DNA of 64,000 nucleotides, taken from Elmis aenea. Taxonomy: Eukaryota; Arthropoda; Insecta; Coleoptera; Elmidae. Location: the NCBI GenBank assembly GCA_947652605.1, contig CANTFG010000257.1, positions 310,001 to 374,000 on the forward strand. Reading direction: 5' to 3'. Every line of letters starts with the position of its first letter. Positions within the stretch are counted from its first letter, which is position 1. Positions 51,191-61,002 of this stretch are shown in pieces. The notes beneath the pieces are model-generated. The model was not told the DNA's origin. It searched no databases and saw only the letters and a program-made list of their open reading frames with translations. The position numbers were made by a program, and so were the translations under genes.

Positions 51191-53820
51191 AATGCGTTTG
51201 CGAAGCACGCAAAAACGGGTGGTTTTATTTTTCCAAAATTTATACCACATTTTGAGATACATAAACATAACGTGCCCTATCAGTTTCAAAATTGTGACTC
51301 GTGTCGTTTTCATTTTAAGTAAGCCTGTTTGGAAGGGAGCAATTTGTAATTTTGGCAAGAATAAAATAAATGCGTTTGCGAAGCACGCAAAAACGGGTGG
51401 TTTTATTTTTCCAAAATTTATACCACATTTTGAGATACATAAACATAACGTGCCCTATCAATTTCAAAATTGTGGCTCGTGTCGTTTTCATTTTAAGTAA
51501 GCCTGTTTGGAAGGGAGCAATTTGTAATTTTGGCAAGAATAAAATAAATGCGTTTGCGAAGCACGCAAAAACGGGTGGTTTTATTTTTCCAAAATTTATA
51601 CCACATTTTGAGATACATAAACATAACGTGCCCTATCAATTTCAAAATTGTGACTCGTGTCGTTTTCATTTTAAGTAAGCCTGTTTGGAAGGGAGCAATT
51701 TGTAATTTTGGCAAGAATAAAATAAATGCGTTTGCGAAGCACGCAAAAACGGGTGGTTTTATTTTTCCAAAATTTATACCACATTTTGAGATACATAAAC
51801 ATAACGTGCCCTATCAATTTCAAAATTGTGACTCGTGTCGTTTTCATTTTAAGTAAGCCTGTTTGGAAGGGAGCAATTTGTAATTTTGGCAAGAATAAAA
51901 TAAATGCGTTTGCGAAGCACGCAAAAACGGGTGGTTTTATTTTTCCAAAATTTATACCACATTTTGAGATACATAAACATAACGTGCCCTATCAATTTCA
52001 AAATTGTGACTCGTGTCGTTTTCATTTTAAGTAAGCTTGTTTGGAAGGGAGCAATTTGTAATTTTGGCAAGAATAAAATAAATGCGTTTGCGAAGCACGC
52101 AAAAACGGGTGGTTTTATTTTTCCAAAATTTATACCACATTTTGAGATACATAAACATAACGTGCCCTATCAATTTCAAAATTGTGACTCGTGTCGTTTT
52201 CATTTTAAGTAAGCCTGTTTGGAAGGGAGCAATTTGTAATTTTGGCAAGAATAAAATAAATGCGTTTGCGAAGCACGCAAAAACGGGTGGTTTTATTTTT
52301 CCAAAATTTATACCACATTTTGAGATACATAAACATAACGTGCCCTATCAATTTCAAAATTGTGACTCGTGTCGTTTTCATTTTAAGTAAGCCTGTTTGG
52401 AAGGGAGCAATTTGTAATTTTGGCAAGAATAAAATAAATGCGTTTGCGAAGCACGCAAAAACGGGTGGTTTTATTTTTCCAAAATTTATACCACATTTTG
52501 AGATACATAAACATAACGTGCCCTATCAATTTCAAAATTGTGACTCGTGTCGTTTTCATTTTAAGTAAGCCTGTTTGGAAGGGAGCAATTTGTAATTTTG
52601 GCAAGAATAAAATAAATGCGTTTGCGAAGCACGCAAAAACGGGTGGTTTTATTTTTCCAAAATTTATACCACATTTTGAGATACATAAACATAACGTGCC
52701 CTATCAATTTCAAAATTGTGACTCGTGTCGTTTTCATTTTAAGTAAGCCTGTTTGGAAGGGAGCAATTTGTAATTTTGGCAAGAATAAAATAAATGCGTT
52801 TGCGAAGCACGCAAAAACGGGTGGTTTTATTTTTCCAAAATTTATACCACATTTTGAGATACATAAACATAACGTGCCCTATTAATTTCAAAATTGTGAC
52901 TCGTGTCGTTTTCATTTTAAGTAAGCTTGTTTGGAAGGGAGCAATTTGTAATTTTGGCAAGAATAAAATAAATGCGTTTGCGAAGCACGCAAAAACGGGT
53001 GGTTTTATTTTTCCAAAATTTATACCACATTTTGAGATACATAAACATAACGTGCCCTATCAATTTCAAAATTGTGACTCGTGTCGTTTTCATTTTAAGT
53101 AAGCCTGTTTGGAAGGGAGCAATTTGTAATTTTGGCAAGAATAAAATAAATACGTTTGCGAAGCACGCAAAAACGGGTGGTTTTATTTTTCCAAAATTTA
53201 TACCACATTTTGAGATACATAAACATAACGTGCCCTATCAATTTCAAAATTGTGGCTCGTGTCGTTTTCATTTTAAGTAAGCCTGTTTGGAAGGGAGCAA
53301 TTTGTAATTTTGGCAAGAATAAAATAAATGCGTTTGCGAAGCACGCAAAAACGGGTGGTTTTATTTTTCCAAAATTTATACCACATTTTGAGATACATAA
53401 ACATAACGTGCCCTATCAATTTCAAAATTGTGACTCGTGTCGTTTTCATTTTAAGTAAGCCTGTTTGGAAGGGAGCAATTTGTAATTTTGGCAAGAATAA
53501 AATAAATGCGTTTGCGAAGCACGCAAAAACGGGTGGTTTTATTTTTCCAAAATTCATACCACATTTTGAGATACATAAACATAACGTGCCCTATCAATTT
53601 CAAAATTGTGACTCGTGTCGTTTTCATTTTAAGTAAGCCTGTTTGGAAGGGAGCAATTTGTAATTTTGGCAAGAATAAAATAAATGCGTTTGCGAAGCAC
53701 GCAAAAACGGGTGGTTTTATTTTTCCAAAATTTATACCACATTTTGAGATACATAAACATACCGTGCCCTATCAATTTCAAAATTGTGACTCGTGTCGTT
53801 TTCATTTTAAGTAAGCCTGT
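51190..53820 (+). repeat. Sat2 20-monomer duplication, left copy
   Basis: Markers repeat 3,560 bp (20 x 178) downstream in the same order: CAGTTTCAAA (51,281), TAAGCTTG (near 52,032 and 52,922), ATTAATTTC (near 52,881), AATACGTTT and GTGGCTCG (near 53,151-53,253), AATTCATACC (near 53,551) and ACCGTGCC (53,761). The partner positions are 54,841 through 57,321. Confidence 0.85.
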
Positions 53821-54299
53821 TTGGAAGGGAGCAATTTGTAATTTTGGCAAGAATAAAATAAATGCGTTTGCAAAGCACGCAAAAACGGGTGGTTTTATTT
53901 TTCCAAAATTCATACCACATTTTGAGATACATAAACATAACGTGCCCTATCAATTTCAAAATTGTGACTCGTGTCGTTTTCATTTTAAGTAAGCCTGTTT
54001 GGAAGGGAGCAATTTGTAATTTTGGCAAGAATAAAATAAATGCGTTTGCGAAGCACGCAAAAACGGGTGGTTTTATTTTTCCAAAATTTATACCACATTT
54101 TGAGATACATAAACATAACGTGCCCTATCAATTTCAAAATTGTGACTCGTGTCGTTTTCATTTTAAGTAAGCCTGTTTGGAAGGGAGCAATTTGTAATTT
54201 TGGCAAGAATAAAATAAATGCGTTTGCGAAGCACGCAAAAACGGGTGGTTTTATTTTTCCAAAATTTATACCACATTTTGAGATACTTATACACAACGT

Positions 54300-54740
54300 G
54301 CCCTATCAATTTCAAAATTGTGACTCGTGTCGTTTTCATTTTAAGTAAGCCTGTTTAAAAGGGAGCAATTTTTAATTTTGGCAAGAATAAAATAAATGCG
54401 TTTGCGAAGCACGCAAAAACGGGTGGTTTTATTTTTCCAAAATTTATACCACATTTTGAGATACATAAACATAACGTGCCCTATCAATTTCAAAATTGTG
54501 ACTCGTGTCGTTTTCATTTTAAGTAAGCCTGTTTGGAAGGGAGCAAATTGTAATTTTGGCAAGAATAAAATAAATGCGTTTGCGAAGCACGCAAAAACGG
54601 GTGGTTTTATTTTTCCAAAATTTATACCACATTTTGAGATACTTATACATAACGTGCCCTATCAATTTCAAAAATGTGACTCGTGTCGTTTTCATTTTGA
54701 GTAAGCCTGTTTGGAAGGGAGCAATTTGTAATTTTGGCAA
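54300..54740 (+). repeat. Sat2 variant monomer cluster (TTTAAAAGGG, CTTATACAT, TTTTGAGTAAG)
   Basis: Successive monomers carry TTTAAAAGGG, GCAAATTG, and then CTTATACAT with CAAAAATGTG and TTTTGAGTAAG. The last subtype recurs near 58,558-58,616 (22 monomers on) and near 62,196-62,254, each time as one monomer among consensus copies. Confidence 0.7.
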
Positions 54741-54749
54741 GAATAAAAT

Positions 54750-57380
54750 AAATGCGTTTGCGAAGCACGCAAAAACGGGTGGTTTTATTTTTCCAAAATT
54801 TATACCACATTTTGAAATACATAAACATAACGTGCCCTATCAGTTTCAAAATTGTGACTCGTGTCGTTTTCATTTTAAGTAAGCCTGTTTGGAAGGGAGC
54901 AATTTGTAATTTTGGCAAGAATAAAATAAATGCGTTTGCGAAGCACGCAAAAACGGGTGGTTTTATTTTTCCAAAATTTATACCACATTTTGAGATACAT
55001 AAACATAACGTGCCCTATCAATTTCAAAATTGTGGCTCGTGTCGTTTTCATTTTAAGTAAGCCTGTTTGGAAGGGAGCAATTTGTAATTTTGGCAAGAAT
55101 AAAATAAATGCGTTTGCGAAGCACGCAAAAACGGGTGGTTTTATTTTTCCAAAATTTATACCACATTTTGAGATACATAAACATAACGTGCCCTATCAAT
55201 TTCAAAATTGTGACTCGTGTCGTTTTCATTTTAAGTAAGCCTGTTTGGAAGGGAGCAATTTGTAATTTTGGCAAGAATAAAATAAATGCGTTTGCGAAGC
55301 ACGCAAAAACGGGTGGTTTTATTTTTCCAAAATTTATACCACATTTTGAGATACATAAACATAACGTGCCCTATCAATTTCAAAATTGTGACTCGTGTCG
55401 TTTTCATTTTAAGTAAGCCTGTTTGGAAGGGAGCAATTTGTAATTTTGGCAAGAATAAAATAAATGCGTTTGCGAAGCACGCAAAAACGGGTGGTTTTAT
55501 TTTTCCAAAATTTATACCACATTTTGAGATACATAAACATAACGTGCCCTATCAATTTCAAAATTGTGACTCGTGTCGTTTTCATTTTAAGTAAGCTTGT
55601 TTGGAAGGGAGCAATTTGTAATTTTGGCAAGAATAAAATAAATGCGTTTGCGAAGCACGCAAAAACGGGTGGTTTTATTTTTCCAAAATTTATACCACAT
55701 TTTGAGATACATAAACATAACGTGCCCTATCAATTTCAAAATTGTGACTCGTGTCGTTTTCATTTTAAGTAAGCCTGTTTGGAAGGGAGCAATTTGTAAT
55801 TTTGGCAAGAATAAAATAAATGCGTTTGCGAAGCACGCAAAAACGGGTGGTTTTATTTTTCCAAAATTTATACCACATTTTGAGATACATAAACATAACG
55901 TGCCCTATCAATTTCAAAATTGTGACTCGTGTCGTTTTCATTTTAAGTAAGCCTGTTTGGAAGGGAGCAATTTGTAATTTTGGCAAGAATAAAATAAATG
56001 CGTTTGCGAAGCACGCAAAAACGGGTGGTTTTATTTTTCCAAAATTTATACCACATTTTGAGATACATAAACATAACGTGCCCTATCAATTTCAAAATTG
56101 TGACTCGTGTCGTTTTCATTTTAAGTAAGCCTGTTTGGAAGGGAGCAATTTGTAATTTTGGCAAGAATAAAATAAATGCGTTTGCGAAGCACGCAAAAAC
56201 GGGTGGTTTTATTTTTCCAAAATTTATACCACATTTTGAGATACATAAACATAACGTGCCCTATCAATTTCAAAATTGTGACTCGTGTCGTTTTCATTTT
56301 AAGTAAGCCTGTTTGGAAGGGAGCAATTTGTAATTTTGGCAAGAATAAAATAAATGCGTTTGCGAAGCACGCAAAAACGGGTGGTTTTATTTTTCCAAAA
56401 TTTATACCACATTTTGAGATACATAAACATAACGTGCCCTATTAATTTCAAAATTGTGACTCGTGTCGTTTTCATTTTAAGTAAGCTTGTTTGGAAGGGA
56501 GCAATTTGTAATTTTGGCAAGAATAAAATAAATGCGTTTGCGAAGCACGCAAAAACGGGTGGTTTTATTTTTCCAAAATTTATACCACATTTTGAGATAC
56601 ATAAACATAACGTGCCCTATCAATTTCAAAATTGTGACTCGTGTCGTTTTCATTTTAAGTAAGCCTGTTTGGAAGGGAGCAATTTGTAATTTTGGCAAGA
56701 ATAAAATAAATACGTTTGCGAAGCACGCAAAAACGGGTGGTTTTATTTTTCCAAAATTTATACCACATTTTGAGATACATAAACATAACGTGCCCTATCA
56801 ATTTCAAAATTGTGGCTCGTGTCGTTTTCATTTTAAGTAAGCCTGTTTGGAAGGGAGCAATTTGTAATTTTGGCAAGAATAAAATAAATGCGTTTGCGAA
56901 GCACGCAAAAACGGGTGGTTTTATTTTTCCAAAATTTATACCACATTTTGAGATACATAAACATAACGTGCCCTATCAATTTCAAAATTGTGACTCGTGT
57001 CGTTTTCATTTTAAGTAAGCCTGTTTGGAAGGGAGCAATTTGTAATTTTGGCAAGAATAAAATAAATGCGTTTGCGAAGCACGCAAAAACGGGTGGTTTT
57101 ATTTTTCCAAAATTCATACCACATTTTGAGATACATAAACATAACGTGCCCTATCAATTTCAAAATTGTGACTCGTGTCGTTTTCATTTTAAGTAAGCCT
57201 GTTTGGAAGGGAGCAATTTGTAATTTTGGCAAGAATAAAATAAATGCGTTTGCGAAGCACGCAAAAACGGGTGGTTTTATTTTTCCAAAATTTATACCAC
57301 ATTTTGAGATACATAAACATACCGTGCCCTATCAATTTCAAAATTGTGACTCGTGTCGTTTTCATTTTAAGTAAGCCTGT
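54750..57380 (+). repeat. Sat2 20-monomer duplication, right copy
   Basis: Partner of 51,190-53,820 at a constant offset of 3,560 bp. Both copies diverge after ACCGTGCC: the left continues into the monomers with TTTGCAAAG, the right into an AATACGTTT monomer. At the left edge this copy has TTTGAAATAC where the partner has TTTGAGATAC. Confidence 0.85.
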
Positions 57381-59913
57381 TTGGAAGGGAGCAATTTGTA
57401 ATTTTGGCAAGAATAAAATAAATACGTTTGCGAAGCACGCAAAAACGGGTGGTTTTATTTTTCCAAAATTTATACCACATTTTGAGATACATAAACATAA
57501 CGTGCCCTATCAATTTCAAAATTGTGGCTCGTGTCGTTTTCATTTTAAGTAAGCCTGTTTGGAAGGGAGCAATTTGTAATTTTGGCAAGAATAAAATAAA
57601 TGCGTTTGCGAAGCACGCAAAAACGGGTGGTTTTATTTTTCCAAAATTTATACCACATTTTGAGATACATAAACATAACGTGCCCTATCAATTTCAAAAT
57701 TGTGACTCGTGTCGTTTTCATTTTAAGTAAGCCTGTTTGGAAGGGAGCAATTTGTAATTTTGGCAAGAATAAAATAAATGCGTTTGCGAAGCACGCAAAA
57801 ACGGGTGGTTTTATTTTTCCAAAATTTATACCACATTTTGAGATACATAAACATAACGTGCCCTATCAATTTCAAAATTGTGGCTCGTGTCGTTTTCATT
57901 TTAAGTAAGCCTGTTTGGAAGGGAGCAATTTGTAATTTTGGCAAGAATAAAATAAATGCGTTTGCGAAGCACGCAAAAACGGGTGGTTTTATTTTTCCAA
58001 AATTTATACCACATTTTGAGATACATAAACATAACGTGCCCTATCAATTTCAAAATTGTGACTCGTGTCGTTTTCATTTTAAGTAAGCCTGTTTGGAAGG
58101 GAGCAATTTGTAATTTTGGCAAGAATAAAATAAATGCGTTTGCGAAGCACGCAAAAACGGGTGGTTTTATTTTTCCAAAATTTATACCACATTTTGAGAT
58201 ACATAAACATAACGTGCCCTATCAATTTCAAAATTGTGGCTCGTGTCGTTTTCATTTTAAGTAAGCCTGTTTGGAAGGGAGCAATTTGTAATTTTGGCAA
58301 GAATAAAATAAATGCGTTTGCGAAGCACGCAAAAACGGGTGGTTTTATTTTTCCAAAATTTATACCACATTTTGAGATACATAAACATAACGTGCCCTAT
58401 CAATTTCAAAATTGTGACTCGTGTCGTTTTCATTTTAAGTAAGCCTGTTTGGAAGGGAGCAAATTGTAATTTTGGCAAGAATAAAATAAATGCGTTTGCG
58501 AAGCACGCAAAAACGGGTGGTTTTATTTTTCCAAAATTTATACCACATTTTGAGATACTTATACATAACGTGCCCTATCAATTTAAAAAATGTGACTCGT
58601 GTCGTTTTCATTTTGAGTAAGCCTGTTTGGAAGGGAGCAATTTGTAATTTTGGCAAGAATAAAATAAATGCGTTTGCGAAGCACGCAAAAACGGGTGGTT
58701 TTATTTTTCCAAAATTTATACCACATTTTGAGATACATAAACATAACGTGCCCTATCAATTTCAAAATTGTGACTCGTGTCGTTTTCATTTTAAGTAAGC
58801 CTGTTTGGAAGGGAGCAATTTGTAATTTTGGCAAGAATAAAATAAATGCGTTTGCGAAGCACGCAAAAACGGGTGGTTTTATTTTTCCAAAATTTATACC
58901 ACATTTTGAGATACATAAACATAACGTGCCCTATCAATTTCAAAATTGTGGCTCGTGTCGTTTTCATTTTAAGTAAGCCTGTTTGGAAGGGAGCAATTTG
59001 TAATTTTGGCAAGAATAAAATAAATGCGTTTGCGAAGCACGCAAAAACGGGTGGTTTTATTTTTCCAAAATTTATACCACATTTTGAGATACATAAACAT
59101 AACGTGCCCTATCAATTTCAAAATTGTGACTCGTGTCGTTTTCATTTTAAGTAAGCTTGTTTGGAAGGGAGCAATTTGTAATTTTGGCAAGAATAAAATA
59201 AATGCGTTTGCGAAGCACGCAAAAACGGGTGGTTTTATTTTTCCAAAATTTATACCACATTTTGAGATACATAAACATAACGTGCCCTATCAATTTCAAA
59301 ATTGTGACTCGTGTCGTTTTCATTTTAAGTAAGCCTGTTTGGAAGGGAGCAATTTGTAATTTTGGCAAGAATAAAATAAATGCGTTTGCGAAGCACGCAA
59401 AAACGGGTGGTTTTATTTTTCCAAAATTTATACCACATTTTGAAATACATAAACATAACGTGCCCTATCAATTTCAAAATTGTGACTCGTGTCGTTTTCA
59501 TTTTAAGTAAGCCTGTTTGGAAGGGAGCAATTTGTAATTTTGGCAAGAATAAAATAAATGCGTTTGCGAAGCACGCAAAAACGGGTGGTTTTATTTTTCC
59601 AAAATTTATACCACATTTTGAGATACATAAACATAACGTGCCCTATCAATTTCAAAATTGTGACTCGTGTCGTTTTCATTTTAAGTAAGCCTGTTTGGAA
59701 GGGAGCAATTTGTAATTTTGGCAAGAATAAAATAAATGCGTTTGCGAAGCACGCAAAAACGGGTGGTTTTATTTTTCCAAAATTTATACCACATTTTGAG
59801 ATACATAAACATAACGTGCCCTATCAATTTCAAAATTGTGACTCGTGTCGTTTTCATTTTAAGTAAGCCTGTTTGGAAGGGAGCAATTTGTAATTTTGGC
59901 AAGAATAAAATAA

Positions 59914-61002
59914 ATGCGTTTGCGAAGCACGCAAAAACGGGTGGTTTTATTTTTCCAAAATTTATACCACATTTTGAGATACTTATACACAACGTGCCCT
60001 ATCAATTTCAAAATTGTGACTCGTGTCGTTTTCATTTTAAGTAAGCCTGTTTGGAAGGGAGCAATTTGTAATTTTGGCAAGAATAAAATAAATGCGTTTG
60101 CGAAGCACGCAAAAACGGGTGGTTTTATTTTTCCAAAATTCATACCACATTTTGAGATACATAAACATAACGTGCCCTATTAATTTCAAAATTGTGACTC
60201 GTGTCGTTTTCATTTTAAGTAAGCTTGTTTGGAAGGGAGCAATTTGTAATTTTGGCAAGAATAAAATAAATGCGTTTGCGAAGCACGCAAAAACGGGTGG
60301 TTTTATTTTTCCAAAATTTATACCACATTTTGAGATACATAAACATAACGTGCCCTATCAATTTCAAAATTGTGACTCGTGTCGTTTTCATTTTAAGTAA
60401 GCCTGTTTGGAAGGGAGCAATTTGTAATTTTGGCAAGAATAAAATAAATACGTTTGCGAAGCACGCAAAAACGGGTGGTTTTATTTTTCCAAAATTTATA
60501 CCACATTTTGAGATACATAAACATAACGTGCCCTATCAATTTCAAAATTGTGGCTCGTGTCGTTTTCATTTTAAGTAAGCCTGTTTGGAAGGGAGCAATT
60601 TGTAATTTTGGCAAGAATAAAATAAATGCGTTTGCGAAGCACGCAAAAACGGGTGGTTTTATTTTTCCAAAATTTATACCACATTTTGAGATACATAAAC
60701 ATAACGTGCCCTATCAATTTCAAAATTGTGACTCGTGTCGTTTTCATTTTAAGTAAGCCTGTTTGGAAGGGAGCAATTTGTAATTTTGGCAAGAATAAAA
60801 TAAATGCGTTTGCGAAGCACGCAAAAACGGGTGGTTTTATTTTTCCAAAATTCATACCACATTTTGAGATACATAAACATAACGTGCCCTATCAATTTCA
60901 AAATTGTGACTCGTGTCGTTTTCATTAATTTATACCACATTTTGAGATACATAAACATACCGTGCCCTATCAATTTCAAAATTGTGACTCGTGTCGTTTT
61001 CA
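59914..61002 (+). repeat. Sat2 third, partial copy of the duplicated block
   Basis: The order ATTAATTTC (60,179), TAAGCTTG, AATACGTTT, GTGGCTCG, AATTCATACC and ACCGTGCC (60,959) repeats the right end of the 3,560-bp block. The offset from the second copy is 3,738 bp (21 monomers) at the start and 3,638 bp at the end. The 100-bp shift is the deletion described at 60,925-61,002. Confidence 0.8.
60925..61002 (+). repeat. Internally deleted 78-bp Sat2 monomer
   Basis: After TTCATT the sequence jumps to AATTTATACC, leaving out 100 bp of the 178-bp monomer. The breakpoint is between 60,926 and 60,927, with no overlap between the flanks. It removes the GC-rich core and the TTTGCG dyad. It is the only length mutation I noticed in Sat2. 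The same block in its two other copies (near 53.7 and 57.3 kb) is intact, so the deletion happened after the duplication. Confidence 0.9.
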
